Origin: Azoarcus sp. Aa7
Lineage (GTDB): Bacteria; Pseudomonadota; Gammaproteobacteria; Burkholderiales; Rhodocyclaceae
Direction of reading: 5' to 3'
Length of the DNA: 64,000 nucleotides
Assembly (NCBI RefSeq): GCF_014822185.1
Contig: NZ_QVLR01000062.1
Location: forward strand, 164,601 to 228,600
The position numbers and the translations under genes are program-made. How positions within the stretch are numbered: the stretch's first letter is position 1; each line of letters opens with the position of its first letter. Under the pieces are notes generated by a model. It ran no database searches, had not been told where the DNA came from, and saw only the letters and a list, made by a program, of their open reading frames with translations. Shown piece after piece: positions 1-9,533 of the stretch.

Positions 1-114
1 CGCACGATCGACGCCGTCAGCGCGGTACTCCGCGCCGCCTTTCCCGCGACGGATACGGGCGACGAAGGTGCCGGGCGGGCGAACCAGTTGCCGAACCGGC
101 CCGTCGTGCGCTGA
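1..114 (+). CDS. C-terminal end of an unidentified protein (partial)
   Basis: An open frame runs from the first base of the window to a TGA at 112-114 and encodes 37 residues ending in NRPVVR. Only the tail of the gene is inside the window and it carries no recognisable motif, so the family cannot be named. The frame has GC-rich third positions typical of the neighbouring genes, and the convergent DUF423 gene ends 21 bases further on, which supports this being a real gene end and not chance reading. Confidence 0.4.
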   Translation, partial: RTIDAVSAVLRAAFPATDTGDEGAGRANQLPNRPVVR

Positions 115-135
115 GCGGCCCCCTTACCGCACCGC

Positions 136-492
136 CTACCCGCGCAGCGCCCGCCACGCGAGCAGCAGCCAGCCGGCGATCATCAGCGTGCCGCCTATCG
201 GGGTGATCATCCCCAGCACGCGCCATCCGCTCAGCGCCATGACGTACAGGCTGCCAGAAAAGACGAGCGTCCCGAGCACGAGCAGGATCGCCGCGGGGCC
301 CGTATTCGGCAGCCGCCAGGCGCCGAGCGCGAGGAGCCCGATGGCGTGCCACATCTGGTATTGCACGGCGGTGTTCCACCAACCGAGCTCTGCGGCGCCG
401 AGCACGTTGCGCAGGCCGTGGGCGCCGAAGGCTCCGAGGGCTACGCCCAGTCCTGCAAGCAGGCTGCCCGCGATCAGAATGGATCGATTCAT
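136..492 (-). CDS. DUF423 family small integral membrane protein
   Basis: A 118-residue protein made almost entirely of hydrophobic helices (about four membrane segments). The N-terminus has the glycine/alanine-rich pattern GALLAG-type followed by ALGAFGAHGL, then a helix containing WWNTAVQYQMWHAIGLLALG; the AFGAHGL and YQMWHA blocks are hallmarks of the DUF423 (YgdD-like) inner-membrane family, which is usually 110-130 residues. The molecular function of the family is not known. The ATG at 492 is chosen because it puts the first membrane helix right after a two- or three-residue head; the frame stays open 11 codons further up but that extension is polar and unlike the family. It is a single gene, convergent with the gene end at 114. 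Confidence 0.85.
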   Translation of the reverse strand: MNRSILIAGSLLAGLGVALGAFGAHGLRNVLGAAELGWWNTAVQYQMWHAIGLLALGAWRLPNTGPAAILLVLGTLVFSGSLYVMALSGWRVLGMITPIGGTLMIAGWLLLAWRALRG

Positions 493-662
493 GGTTTCGT
501 AAAGCGTCGGGTTTCCGCACGGCACGCACCGCGCGGCAGAGTATTGGCCGATGCGCAGGCATCGGACACGCTGACGGCCGCTAGTGTCCGCCGCCCTCGT
601 CGTCCGCGCAATGGCCCACCGCTACCGGGTGCCCGGCGCGGGCCCCCCCCGTCCGGAAACCG

Positions 663-2666
663 TCAGACACGCAGGCCCGACACGGCATGCCGCAGCCCGC
701 CCGAGAGCAGCTGCAGCTCGTCGATGATGCTGCCCGTGTGACGCGCGGCGGCGTGGTTTTCGTCCGCCATCGCCGACATGCGCTCGATACTGCGCGCGAT
801 GTCGGTGCTGGCCTCGGTCTGCGCGCGCGTTGCATCGACGATTTCGCTCACGAAGTTCGCGGAACGCGATACTTCGTCATGGATGGAGTCGAGCGCCTCC
901 CGGACCCGCGAGAAACTCGCCGAACTCGCGCCCACACGGTCACTGCCCTCGCGGATGCTGGCCACCACATCCTGTATGCCGGCGCGCATCTCGCGGATCG
1001 TCCCCCCGATCTCGCGCGTGGATTTCCCGGTACGGTCCGCGAGCTTGCGAACTTCGTCCGCGACCACCGCGAAGCCGCGTCCCACTTCGCCTGCCCGCGC
1101 CGCCTCGATCGCGGCGTTCAGCGCGAGCAGGTTGGTCTGATCGGCGATCTCCGAGATCACGCCCACGACCTGATCCACGTTGCGCGAGCGCTCCTCCAGT
1201 GCGAGCACGGCGTCGACCGCCCGCGCGATGTCCTCGACGACGCGCTGCATCTCGGTCTTTGCACGGTCCGCCACGTCGCGCCCTTCGGCGGAGAGATCGG
1301 CCGCCTGGCGCACGATACGGCTCGTGTCCTCGGCGTGGGCGGCCACCTCCTGCACGCTGACCGCGAGCTGCTGCACGGAACTGGACGAGTTGGCCGCGGT
1401 TTCGCTCTGCCGGCCCGAGGCGGTGGTCACCAGTCCGATCTGGTCGGTCAGGATGCCGGCAGCGGCTTGCGTGTCGCCCGCGGCCGCCGCGACCTTGCCG
1501 ATGAGCTCGGCGAAACTTTGCGCCATCGCGTTGAAACCGTCGCCGACGTGACCGATCTCGTCACGTGTCCGCACCTCTACGCGGGTCCGGAGATCCCCCT
1601 CGGTCATCGAGCGGACGGCGCGTTCGAGTTCCCCGATCGAGCCGATGATCGACGAATAGGCACCGGCGAAGATCCAGCCGATCAGCACGATGCTCGCACC
1701 GAACACGATCAGGCTCGCGTTGAAGCTCGTCCGCGCCCTGGCTTCGGCCGCTGCCATCAGCCCGTCGATGCCCGGAACGAGCGCCGCGCCGAAGGCGATC
1801 GCCGCATCGAGGGCCGCACTGCCCTTGGCGTGGAAGTCGGCTGCGGGAATGTCGAACTCGGTCGTGCTGATGAGCTTGGTCGTGAGGAATTCCTGCAAGC
1901 CGAGGGTCGCGAGATTCAGCGTGTCCAGCGGCGCTGCGAGCGTCTTGCCGGTTGCCGGCGCGATCGCGCCCGTCTTCTCGACACTCTTGCTCATCCACGT
2001 CAGGAGCGTGTCGAAGCTGCCCCGCAGCATGCTCAACGCGTCGCGCTGCGACGAGCCGATGCGGCCGCGGACGATGAATCCGGTGCCGGTGTCGCGCGCC
2101 TGCCCGAGGTTCTGTACTAGGGGCACCAGCTGGTCGTTGAGGATACCGGTCGCAACCTGCACGGCAATCTCTTCCTGCAGGCCCAGCCCGCTGCGATCGA
2201 CGATGGCTTCGCGCAGGCCGAACAGCTCATCCAGCATGCGCTCGTGCCCTTCGCGGACCTGATCGGCGTCTTCAAAGCGCCGCGCCGCGAGTTCGTCCCA
2301 TTGCCGGCGGATCCTGCTGCCGTCGTCACCGGCGAGCGGATGAGCCAGAACGGCAGACGCAGCACCTTCGAATTCGCGGACCGACTCGGCGATACGCGTC
2401 TCGAGCGCGGAATCCCCGTGTGCCGCAGCGAGGGACGCGGCGAAGTGGTCCTGCACGCTGCGCACCAGACTCAGTACCGGCATCTGCAGAGCGAGCCCCT
2501 GTCGCTGCAGGACGATGCGGTCGATCGACTGCGACGCCCCATGCAGCAAGAGCGCAGTCGCGCCCGCCAGCGGTAGGGAAAACAACAGGAATGCGCCGAG
2601 CAGCTTGTGACGGAAATTCAGGCGTCCGGCAAGCCAGATCGCGGGTTGGAGGAATCGCTTGAGCAC
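663..2666 (-). CDS. methyl-accepting chemotaxis protein
   Basis: A transmembrane chemoreceptor of about 667 residues. The first membrane helix lies near residues 23-45, followed by a periplasmic helical region of about 270 residues with no recognised ligand fold, a second membrane helix ([18 protein letters not shown]), a HAMP segment and a long cytoplasmic coiled coil. The signalling hairpin is visible as [19 protein letters not shown], the highly conserved tip that contacts CheA/CheW. There is no C-terminal CheR-tethering pentapeptide. The frame is open up to 2852, but the conserved N-terminal pattern of this receptor group ([15 protein letters not shown] before the first helix) begins at a GTG at 2666, so that start is preferred; it is not backed by a strong ribosome site. 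No chemotaxis genes lie nearby and its ligand cannot be inferred. Confidence 0.85.
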   Translation of the reverse strand: MLKRFLQPAIWLAGRLNFRHKLLGAFLLFSLPLAGATALLLHGASQSIDRIVLQRQGLALQMPVLSLVRSVQDHFAASLAAAHGDSALETRIAESVREFEGAASAVLAHPLAGDDGSRIRRQWDELAARRFEDADQVREGHERMLDELFGLREAIVDRSGLGLQEEIAVQVATGILNDQLVPLVQNLGQARDTGTGFIVRGRIGSSQRDALSMLRGSFDTLLTWMSKSVEKTGAIAPATGKTLAAPLDTLNLATLGLQEFLTTKLISTTEFDIPAADFHAKGSAALDAAIAFGAALVPGIDGLMAAAEARARTSFNASLIVFGASIVLIGWIFAGAYSSIIGSIGELERAVRSMTEGDLRTRVEVRTRDEIGHVGDGFNAMAQSFAELIGKVAAAAGDTQAAAGILTDQIGLVTTASGRQSETAANSSSSVQQLAVSVQEVAAHAEDTSRIVRQAADLSAEGRDVADRAKTEMQRVVEDIARAVDAVLALEERSRNVDQVVGVISEIADQTNLLALNAAIEAARAGEVGRGFAVVADEVRKLADRTGKSTREIGGTIREMRAGIQDVVASIREGSDRVGASSASFSRVREALDSIHDEVSRSANFVSEIVDATRAQTEASTDIARSIERMSAMADENHAAARHTGSIIDELQLLSGGLRHAVSGLRV

Positions 2667-2805
2667 GGCCTTGAAATCGCTGGTGGCTGATACGAACCGG
2701 CGGAGGCTAACGGGGCCGTGTGTCGTGCGTATTACGGATCGCGATCTTCGGTGGTCGGCACCGCGGCGGCGTTGCACGTGAGGGGCGAGCGAGGTGGGGT
2801 CAAGC

Positions 2806-2819
2806 TTACAAAAATGTAA
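2806..2819. promoter_or_regulatory. palindromic operator-like box upstream of metal efflux operon
   Basis: The sequence TTACAAAAATGTAA reads as two 5-base arms (TTACA / TGTAA) around four bases. It lies 91 bases upstream of the efflux operon start and inside the 243-base divergent region with the chemoreceptor. Boxes of this form are known for copper/zinc-responsive OmpR-type regulators (CopR/CzcR/IrlR type). Assignment is by resemblance; no such regulator gene is present in the window. Confidence 0.5.
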
Positions 2820-2909
2820 TGCACCGGTCAGTGTTCTGTTCGTCCGCGGCAAGCATCATCGCCACCATCATCCACGCCAGCGCGGAACGGCCGCGTTCGC
2901 CCCGACCTC

Positions 2910-4184
2910 ATGCCATTCCGTTCCGCCCTTTCCTCTCCCCGGATCGCCCGAGGCCGAACGAGCCGCCTGCCCTGGGGGTTGCTCATCGCGATCACCATTT
3001 CGTCTTCGCCGGGTGCCCAGCAGCCGGAATCCCGACCGGGTGGCGATGGCTCGGTCACGATCCGCTCCGTCGTCGCGACCGCATGGCAGCGCAGCGCCGC
3101 GTCGCGTGCGACCGAGGCACGACGTGAGCTCGCCGACGCACGACGCGACGCGGCAGGCGGCTGGATGGCGGCTCCGCCGAGTCTCACGCTGGTGCACAGC
3201 TCGGATCGCCTGAACCGCAACGACGGAATGCGCGAAATCGAGGCCGAACTCGAAGTGCCGCTGCGCACGCCCGGCGTACGTGCCGCGGGCGCGGCAACTG
3301 CCGAAGCGGAAGCCGTGGCGCTCGAAGGCGATCTCGCTTCCGCCCGGCTTCGCGTTGCCGCCGAGGTGCGCGAGGCCTTGTGGTCCCTGCGGCTGGCCCG
3401 CAACGAACTCGACGCGAACGAGCGCCGCGTCGCCCAGGCGGAAGCACTCGCCGCGGACGTCGAACGCCGCGTTCGTGCCGGCGATCTGGCCCGCGTCGAT
3501 GCCAACACCGCGCACGCAGCGGCGCTGGTCGCCAAGGCCTCACAGGCCGAGGTAGCAGCGCGCGTGCGGCGCGAGCAAGGGCTCTACGAGGCGCTGACCG
3601 GAACCCCGCAGGTGCCGTCAGACGTGGAGTCAGCCCCTGCAACGGGCGACCTCGATGCCCATCCGGTGTTGATCGCTGCCCGTGGCACGACAGACCTGGC
3701 ACGCGTCCGGCTGCACGAGGCGAGCACTGCGACGCGCGACAACCCGGAGCTGATCCTGGGCATGAAGCGCGAACGCGGGGACTTCGGCGAGCGTTACGCG
3801 AACACGACGAGCGTCGGCGTACGCGTGCCCTTCGGCTCCGACGCGCGCAACCGGCCGCTGATCGGCGCAGCGAACGCAGAACTCATCGAGGCCGAGACGA
3901 CGGCCACGCTGCAGCGCGAGCGCCTGAACGCCGAGGCCGAGGCGGCCCGCGCCGAAGTCGAGCAGGCGAAACAAGCCGAGACGTTTGCCGCCGAGCGGTC
4001 CCGTCTTGCCGCCGACAGCCGGCAACTCCTGGTCAAGGCGTTCGAGCTCGGGCAGATCGACCTTCCCGCGCGCTTGCGCGCGGAAAACGAAGCGTTCGAC
4101 GCCGACCTCGCACTCGGCCGTGCGCGTCTCGAATCCGGCCGCGCGGCATCCCGACTGAAACAAGCTTACGGATTGCTTCCATGA
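2910..4184 (+). CDS. outer-membrane factor of heavy-metal RND efflux (CzcC-like)
   Basis: A 424-residue TolC-family outer-membrane channel component. The N-terminus has a basic start and a hydrophobic stretch (LPWGLLIAITISSS) acting as a signal peptide. The body consists of two similar long alpha-helical halves rich in Ala, Glu and Arg (for example ARLRVAAEVREALWSLRLARNEL, and near the end ERLNAEAEAARAEVEQAKQAE), the hallmark of the CzcC/TolC periplasmic tunnel. The gene opens a five-gene operon and its stop overlaps the next start (ATGA, 4181-4184). With the adaptor and pump downstream it should form a trans-envelope complex expelling divalent metal cations; which metal cannot be told. It is about the usual length for CzcC proteins. 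Confidence 0.85.
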   Translation: MPFRSALSSPRIARGRTSRLPWGLLIAITISSSPGAQQPESRPGGDGSVTIRSVVATAWQRSAASRATEARRELADARRDAAGGWMAAPPSLTLVHSSDRLNRNDGMREIEAELEVPLRTPGVRAAGAATAEAEAVALEGDLASARLRVAAEVREALWSLRLARNELDANERRVAQAEALAADVERRVRAGDLARVDANTAHAAALVAKASQAEVAARVRREQGLYEALTGTPQVPSDVESAPATGDLDAHPVLIAARGTTDLARVRLHEASTATRDNPELILGMKRERGDFGERYANTTSVGVRVPFGSDARNRPLIGAANAELIEAETTATLQRERLNAEAEAARAEVEQAKQAETFAAERSRLAADSRQLLVKAFELGQIDLPARLRAENEAFDADLALGRARLESGRAASRLKQAYGLLP

Positions 4185-4744
4185 TCCCCGTGCATCATCC
4201 CTTCATGCGACGCCTTCGATTGCTGGCCGTCGGCGGCAGTCTCATCATCGCGACACCCGTGTTCGCCGGCCCCGGGCACGAGGGTGGTCACGACCACGAC
4301 GAGGTGCAATCGGTCGCATCCGGCCCGGCGGTCCCGCGCTTCGAGGCGCACTCGGAGCTGTTCGAGGTGGTCGGCGTCGTTTCGCGCGGCGCGCTGACGC
4401 TCACGCTCGACCGCTATGCAAGCAACGAGCCTGTCCCGGATGCGCAGATCGAGCTCGAGTCGGGCAGTTTCAAGGCGCAAGGCGAATACGTCCCCGAACG
4501 CCAGCTGTATCGCTTCGCCTCCGCCCCGTTTGGCGCACCGGGAAGCTATCCGGTAACGCTGACGATCACGGCCGGCGAAGATGTCGATCTACTGGCCGCA
4601 GACCTCGTCGTGCCGCAAGTCGAGGCCACGCCCGCTGCCGGAGCGGCTCGCACGTCGAACGGCATCCTGTGGTGGGGGGCCGGCGGTGCCGCCACGATCC
4701 TCGCACTCGCCTTCGGCCTGCGTCGCCGCCGCCCGGCTTCCTGA
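4181..4744 (+). CDS. His-rich exported protein with C-terminal membrane anchor
   Basis: A 187-residue protein translated by an ATGA overlap with the outer-membrane factor. Visible parts: a basic N-terminus and signal peptide ending near TPVFAG, then a metal-binding-looking segment GPGHEGGHDHDE, a beta-rich domain of about 110 residues resembling an immunoglobulin-like fold (LTLTLDRYASNEPVPDAQIELESG, SYPVTLTITAGEDVDLL), a Pro/Ala linker, and a C-terminal membrane helix followed by RRRRPAS. Small proteins of this shape accompany some Czc-type operons but have no assigned function. Presentation of metal ions to the efflux complex, or periplasmic buffering, is an inference from the His-rich head and from the operon. 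The same head motif opens the mature adaptor protein encoded next. Confidence 0.75.
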   Translation: MIPVHHPFMRRLRLLAVGGSLIIATPVFAGPGHEGGHDHDEVQSVASGPAVPRFEAHSELFEVVGVVSRGALTLTLDRYASNEPVPDAQIELESGSFKAQGEYVPERQLYRFASAPFGAPGSYPVTLTITAGEDVDLLAADLVVPQVEATPAAGAARTSNGILWWGAGGAATILALAFGLRRRRPAS

Positions 4745-4766
4745 AATCAGCCCTCGCGGAAAAATC

Positions 4767-5921
4767 ATGAAGAACCTCCCCCGCCCCGCGCCCGGCCGCG
4801 CGATCACGCCCTGGCTGATTCTCCCTTTCCTCGCAATCGCACTCGCCGGCCCCACCTTCGCGGGACCGGGCCACGACGGCGGTCACGACCACGATGAAGC
4901 GCCCGTGGTGACCAATCCCGACGCGCCAAAACGCCTGCCCGACGGTTCGGTGTTCCTGCCCAAGCTGTCGCAGCGCCAGCTGGATGTCCGCACCGTCGTC
5001 GCCGAATCGCAGTCCCTGCCCCGCACCTGGCAGTGGGTCGGCAAGGTCGTGATGGATCCCAACGCCGGCGGCAAGGTGCAGCCGACCATCGAAGGCCGCA
5101 TCGAAGCCGGCCCGCGCGGCTTGCCGGTACTCGGTCAGGCGGTGCGCAAGGGGGAGGTGCTCGCGCACGTTCGCGCCTCTGCCGGCCCGATCGACCGCGC
5201 AGGACAGCAGGCGCAGGCCGCCGAGTTGCGCGCCAGTCTGGATACCGCGAAGAAGCAGCTCGCCCGACTGCAGGAGCTGGAAGGCAGCGTGCCGCGCAAG
5301 GAGATCGAGGCCGCGCAGGCCGAAGTGCGCAGCCAGGGCGAACGCCTCGCCGCAGTCGCGGGCAGCCTGAACACCACGGAGGCACTCGTCGCCCCCGTGT
5401 CGGGCGTCATCGCCGCAAGCAATGTGGTCGCCGGGCAGGTCGTGGAGGCACGCGAAGTATTGTTCGAGATCGTCGATCCCGCCCGCCTGCAGGTCGAAGC
5501 CATCGCGCACGACGCCACGCAGGCGGACGGCGTCGCGCAGGCCTCGGCCTCCGTCGATGGCGGCCGGACCGCCTTCCCGCTGACATGGGTCGGCGCCGGC
5601 CGGGCGCTGCGCGAACAGAGCCTGCCGGTGCTGTTCCGCACCGTCGAGGGCAAGGCGCCGCCGCTCGCCGTCGGGCAGCCACTGCAGGTCGTCGTGCAGA
5701 CGCGCGAACGGATCACCGGGATCCCCGTCCCCGCTGCCGCGCTGGTGAAGAATCCCGCGAACCAGGAGATCGTCTGGGTCCACAACTCCGCCGAACGCTT
5801 CGTGCCGCGCACCGTGCGCCACCGCCCGCTCGATGGCGCGACCGTCACGATCACCGATGGCCTCGCCGCCGGCGACCGGGTCGTCGTGCAGGGCGCCGCC
5901 CTCGTGAACCAGGTGCGCTGA
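4767..5921 (+). CDS. RND efflux periplasmic adaptor subunit (CzcB/CusB-like)
   Basis: A 384-residue membrane-fusion protein of the HlyD family. It has a signal peptide (LILPFLAIALAGPTFA), a His-rich start of the mature chain (GPGHDGGHDHDE), then the barrel-sandwich lipoyl-type hybrid domain split by a coiled-coil hairpin (about residues 140-210, LRASLDTAKKQLARLQELE and further), a beta-barrel domain and a membrane-proximal domain ending DGLAAGDRVVVQGAALV. The frame is open upstream to 4581 but that part overlaps the previous gene in another frame, while the ATG at 4767 gives a clean signal peptide. It lies ten bases before the pump gene and links the inner-membrane pump to the outer-membrane channel. 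Confidence 0.9.
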   Translation: MKNLPRPAPGRAITPWLILPFLAIALAGPTFAGPGHDGGHDHDEAPVVTNPDAPKRLPDGSVFLPKLSQRQLDVRTVVAESQSLPRTWQWVGKVVMDPNAGGKVQPTIEGRIEAGPRGLPVLGQAVRKGEVLAHVRASAGPIDRAGQQAQAAELRASLDTAKKQLARLQELEGSVPRKEIEAAQAEVRSQGERLAAVAGSLNTTEALVAPVSGVIAASNVVAGQVVEAREVLFEIVDPARLQVEAIAHDATQADGVAQASASVDGGRTAFPLTWVGAGRALREQSLPVLFRTVEGKAPPLAVGQPLQVVVQTRERITGIPVPAAALVKNPANQEIVWVHNSAERFVPRTVRHRPLDGATVTITDGLAAGDRVVVQGAALVNQVR

Positions 5922-5930
5922 GGACGAATC

Positions 5931-8900
5931 ATGTTCGACTGGCTCGTCAATCAATCCCTGCGCAACCGCCTCTTGGTGCTCGCGCTCGCCGCGGTGATGA
6001 TGCTCTACGGCGGCATGACGCTGGTGCGCACGCCGGTCGACGTCTTCCCCGACCTCAACCGCCCGCAGGTCACGCTTCAGGTCGAGGCCGGCGGCATGGC
6101 CCCCGAGGAGGTCGAGCAGCTCATCACGATCCCGCTCGAAGTCTCGATGAGCGGCCTGCCCGGCGTGAGTGCGGTGCGCTCCGTGTCCTCGGTCGGTCTC
6201 GCTTTCGTGTATGTGAGCTTCGACTGGGGCATCGACATCTACCGCGCGCGGCAGATGGTGAACGAGCGCTTCACCACGGTGCGCGACCAGCTGCCCGCCG
6301 GCATCGAGCACGCCGCGATGGGGCCGATCAGTTCGATCATGGGCGAGATCCTGCTGATCGCGATCCCGATCGACCCGACGAAAATCGACCCCATGGCCAC
6401 GCGCGAATACGCCGACTTCGTGCTGCGCCCGCGCCTGCTCTCGGTCCCCGGCGTCGCCCAGGTGATCCCCATCGGCGGCGAAGTGCGTCAGTACCAGGTG
6501 CAGCCCGACACCGCGCGCATGGCCGCGCTGGGCGTCACCATCGACGACATCGCCGGCGCGCTGAAGGGCTTTTCCGCCAACACCAGCGGCGGCTTCCTCG
6601 AACTCAATGCGCGCGAATACCTGATCCGCCACATCGGCCACACCACCCGGCTGGCGGACCTCGAACGCCTGCCGGTCGCCGCCCGCGACGGCCGCAGCAT
6701 CCTGCTCAAGCAGGTCGCGGCGGTCACCTTCGCGCCCGCGATCAAGCGCGGCGACGCGGGCTTCAACGGCCAGCCGGCGGTGATCCTGTCCGTGCAGAAG
6801 CAACCCGACGCCGACACCGTGAAGCTCACGCGCGAGATCGAGACCGCGCTCACCGAGCTGAAGAAGTCCCTGCCCGCCGGCATGGACGCGCCGCGCGTGA
6901 CTTTCCGCCAGGCCAGCTTCATCGAGTCCTCGATCGGCAACCTCCAGGGCAAGCTCGTCGCCGCCTCGGCCATCGTCGCGGTCGTCCTCTACCTTTTCCT
7001 CGCCAACCTGCGCACGACGCTGATCTCGCTCGTCGCGATCCCGGCGTCCATCCTCACGACAGTGCTGGTGTTCCGCTACTTCGGCATGTCGATCAACACG
7101 ATGACGCTGGGCGGGCTGGCGATCGCGATCGGCGAGCTCGTCGACGACGCGGTCGTCGGTGTCGAGAACGTGCTGCGGCGCCTCAAGCAGGAGCGCCGGC
7201 GCGGCGCCGAGGGCCACGCCCGCCTGAACCCGCTCGAACTGATCGGCAAGGCCACGCTGGAAGTGCGCTCCGCGATCGTGTATGCGACCTTCATCATCGT
7301 GCTCGTGTTCGTGCCCCTGTTCGCGCTGCCCGGTATCGAAGGGCGCCTGTTCATGCCGCTGGGCGTCGCCTACATCACCTCCATCCTCGCCTCGATGCTG
7401 GTGTCCGTGACGCTTACGCCGGTCATGGCCTATTACCTCCTGCCGCGCATGAAGGGCCTGGACCACGGTGACACGCGGCTGGTGCAATGGCTCAAGGGTC
7501 GTTACGCCGCGGCGCTGGAATGGAGCTTCGATCACGCCCGTACGCTGCTCGCCGCCGCGGCCATTGCGGTCGTCGCCGCGCTGGCGCTGGTGCCGTTCTT
7601 CCCGACGACCTTCCTGCCCCCCTTCAACGAAGGCACGGTACTCGTCGGCCTGCGCCTGAACCCGGGCACCACGCTCACCGAGTCGGTACGCATCGCGACG
7701 CAGGCCGAACACCTCATCCGGGAGGTGCCGGAAGTGGTGCACGTCGGCCGCCGCTCGGGCCGTGCGGAGATGGACGAACATGCCGAGGGCGTGCATTCGT
7801 CCGAACTGGACATCGCGCTGCGCCCGGGCGAACGCCCGCTCGACGCGGTGTATGCCGACATCCGCGAACGCCTCGCGAGCCTGCCGGCGGCGATCGGCAT
7901 CGGCCAGCCGATCAGCCATCGCATCGACCACCTGCTCTCCGGCGTGCGTGCGCAGATCGCGATCAAGGTCTTCGGCGACGACCTAGACACGCTGCGCGCC
8001 CAGGCCGATGCCCTGCGCGGCCGCCTCGCCGGCATCGAGGGCCTCGCCGACCTGGAGATCGAAAAGCAGGTGCTCACGCCGCAGATCAAGGTGCGCGTCG
8101 ACTTCGACGCCGCCGAGGCCTACGGCCTGCCGCCCTCGAAGCTGCTCGAGGAGCTGAAGATGCTCGTCGACGGCGAGCGCATCACGCAGGTCATCGAAGG
8201 CAACCGCCGCTTCAATCTGGTGCTGCGCCTGCCCGACGCCGCACGCTCGGTGGACGGCCTCGCCAACGTCCTGATCGACACGCCTAACGGTCGCGTGCCG
8301 CTCTCCAAGCTCGCGCGCATCGACGAATCCGACGGCCCCAACCAGATCAGCCGCGACGACGGCAAACGGCGCATCGTGCTGTCCGCCAACGCGTCGCAGC
8401 GCCCGCTGTCGGACGTCATTGCCGACATCCGCAAGGTCATCGCCGATACCCCGCTACCGGAAGGCTACTTCATCGACCTGGGCGGCCAGTTCGAGGCGCA
8501 GGAAGAATCCAGCCGCCTGATCGGCCTGCTGTCGCTGGTCTCCGCCGCGATGGTCTTCCTCGTGCTCTACAGCCGCTACAAGAGCACCGCGCTCGCGCTG
8601 ATGATCATGGCCAACATCCCGCTCGCACTGGTCGGCTCGGTGATCGGCCTGTGGCTTTCCGGCCAGCCGCTGTCGGTCGCGGCGCTGATCGGCTTCATCA
8701 CGCTCGCCGGCATCTCGACGCGCAACGGCATCCTCAAGGTCAGCCACTACATCAACCTGTGCGCCTTCGAGGAAGAGAAGTTCGACCGCAAGATGCTCGT
8801 CCGCGGCTCGCTCGAGCGGCTGACGCCGGTGCTGATGACCGCGCTCGTCGCCGCCTTCGCGCTCGCCCCGCTGCTGTTCGAGGCCGAACAACCCGGCACC

Positions 8901-9050
8901 GAGATCCTGCATCCCGTCGCGGTGGTGATCTTCTCGGGCCTGATCAGTTCGACGCTGCTCGACACCTTCGTGACGCCCGCAATGGTCTGGATCTTCGGAC
9001 GCAAGCCCATGGAGCGTCTCGTCGCCGATTCCGGCGGCGAGGCGTACTGA
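5931..9050 (+). CDS. heavy-metal efflux RND pump (CzcA family)
   Basis: A 1039-residue inner-membrane proton antiporter with the RND plan: one helix, a large periplasmic loop, six helices, then the same pattern repeated. The first loop starts with [19 protein letters not shown], a typical HME-RND signature, and the fourth-helix region reads [20 protein letters not shown], containing the acidic pair used for proton relay. The C-terminal helices include [20 protein letters not shown] and the [16 protein letters not shown] segment seen in CzcA/CusA proteins. Length matches the family. It follows the adaptor gene and is the energised component of the pump; substrates of the family are Co, Zn, Cd, Ni or Cu/Ag, and the sequence does not allow a firm choice. 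Confidence 0.92.
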   Translation: MFDWLVNQSLRNRLLVLALAAVMMLYGGMTLVRTPVDVFPDLNRPQVTLQVEAGGMAPEEVEQLITIPLEVSMSGLPGVSAVRSVSSVGLAFVYVSFDWGIDIYRARQMVNERFTTVRDQLPAGIEHAAMGPISSIMGEILLIAIPIDPTKIDPMATREYADFVLRPRLLSVPGVAQVIPIGGEVRQYQVQPDTARMAALGVTIDDIAGALKGFSANTSGGFLELNAREYLIRHIGHTTRLADLERLPVAARDGRSILLKQVAAVTFAPAIKRGDAGFNGQPAVILSVQKQPDADTVKLTREIETALTELKKSLPAGMDAPRVTFRQASFIESSIGNLQGKLVAASAIVAVVLYLFLANLRTTLISLVAIPASILTTVLVFRYFGMSINTMTLGGLAIAIGELVDDAVVGVENVLRRLKQERRRGAEGHARLNPLELIGKATLEVRSAIVYATFIIVLVFVPLFALPGIEGRLFMPLGVAYITSILASMLVSVTLTPVMAYYLLPRMKGLDHGDTRLVQWLKGRYAAALEWSFDHARTLLAAAAIAVVAALALVPFFPTTFLPPFNEGTVLVGLRLNPGTTLTESVRIATQAEHLIREVPEVVHVGRRSGRAEMDEHAEGVHSSELDIALRPGERPLDAVYADIRERLASLPAAIGIGQPISHRIDHLLSGVRAQIAIKVFGDDLDTLRAQADALRGRLAGIEGLADLEIEKQVLTPQIKVRVDFDAAEAYGLPPSKLLEELKMLVDGERITQVIEGNRRFNLVLRLPDAARSVDGLANVLIDTPNGRVPLSKLARIDESDGPNQISRDDGKRRIVLSANASQRPLSDVIADIRKVIADTPLPEGYFIDLGGQFEAQEESSRLIGLLSLVSAAMVFLVLYSRYKSTALALMIMANIPLALVGSVIGLWLSGQPLSVAALIGFITLAGISTRNGILKVSHYINLCAFEEEKFDRKMLVRGSLERLTPVLMTALVAAFALAPLLFEAEQPGTEILHPVAVVIFSGLISSTLLDTFVTPAMVWIFGRKPMERLVADSGGEAY

Positions 9051-9100
9051 ACGACCTTCCCCCTTCATCCGCCCCAGCATCGACATCAAAGGAGAAACCG

Positions 9101-9481
9101 ATGAAATCCTTCAACGCCCTGGTCGCCGCCATCGCGATCCTGTCCGCCCCTGCCGTCTTCGCCGGTGCGGGTCACGACCTGACACCCCACCACGGTGGCG
9201 CCGTCGTCGAGGTCAAGGATGTCGTGTATGAACTGGTCGCGACGCCCGAGGCCCTGACGCTGTATCTCGACGATCACGGCAGGAAGGTCGACACGACCGG
9301 CGGCACGGCGAAAGTCACGCTGTTGAACGGTGCCGAGAAATCCGAAGCCACCCTCGCCCCCGCCGGCGACAACAAGCTCGAAGCGAAGGGCTCGTTCAGG
9401 GTCGGTTCCGGCACCAAGGCTGTGGCGGTGGTCACGCTCGCCGGCAAGGCGCCGGCAACGGCGCGGTTTTCGATCAAGTAG
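9101..9481 (+). CDS. small periplasmic protein of the metal efflux operon
   Basis: A 126-residue exported protein preceded by a good ribosome site (GGAG, eight bases upstream). The signal peptide ends at APAVFA and the mature protein begins GAGHDLTPHHGGAVV, again a His-containing head like those of two other proteins of this operon. The rest is a single beta-rich domain (VYELVATPEALTLYLDDHG, a Lys/Thr-rich middle, and FRVGSGTKAVAVVTLAG). No enzyme motif is visible. Position as last gene of the efflux operon and the His pattern suggest periplasmic metal binding, but this is inference only. A strong two-way terminator hairpin follows. Confidence 0.75.
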   Translation: MKSFNALVAAIAILSAPAVFAGAGHDLTPHHGGAVVEVKDVVYELVATPEALTLYLDDHGRKVDTTGGTAKVTLLNGAEKSEATLAPAGDNKLEAKGSFRVGSGTKAVAVVTLAGKAPATARFSIK

Positions 9482-9492
9482 GACTGTTGCCC

Positions 9493-9524
9493 GGGCGCCC
9501 GCCCCGGTCACGGGACGGGCGCCC
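9493..9524. terminator. bidirectional hairpin terminator between convergent operons
   Basis: Arms 9493-9506 (GGGCGCCCGCCCCG) and 9511-9524 pair over 14 positions with one mismatch and a four-base loop. It sits between the last efflux gene (ending 9481, +) and the symporter gene (ending 9534, -), where both transcripts need to stop. No long T-run follows on either side, so efficiency is uncertain. Confidence 0.6.
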
Positions 9525-9533
9525 TCTAAAGTC

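Noticed and set aside
5033..7471. Long plus-strand frame across the adaptor/pump junction
   Set aside because: Arg-rich out-of-frame reading of czcB/czcA-type genes.
4566..7931. Very long minus-strand open frame opposite the RND adaptor and pump genes
   Set aside because: It is an antisense shadow: the translation is His/Arg/Asp repetitive without domains, and the plus strand holds two textbook RND genes over the same bases.
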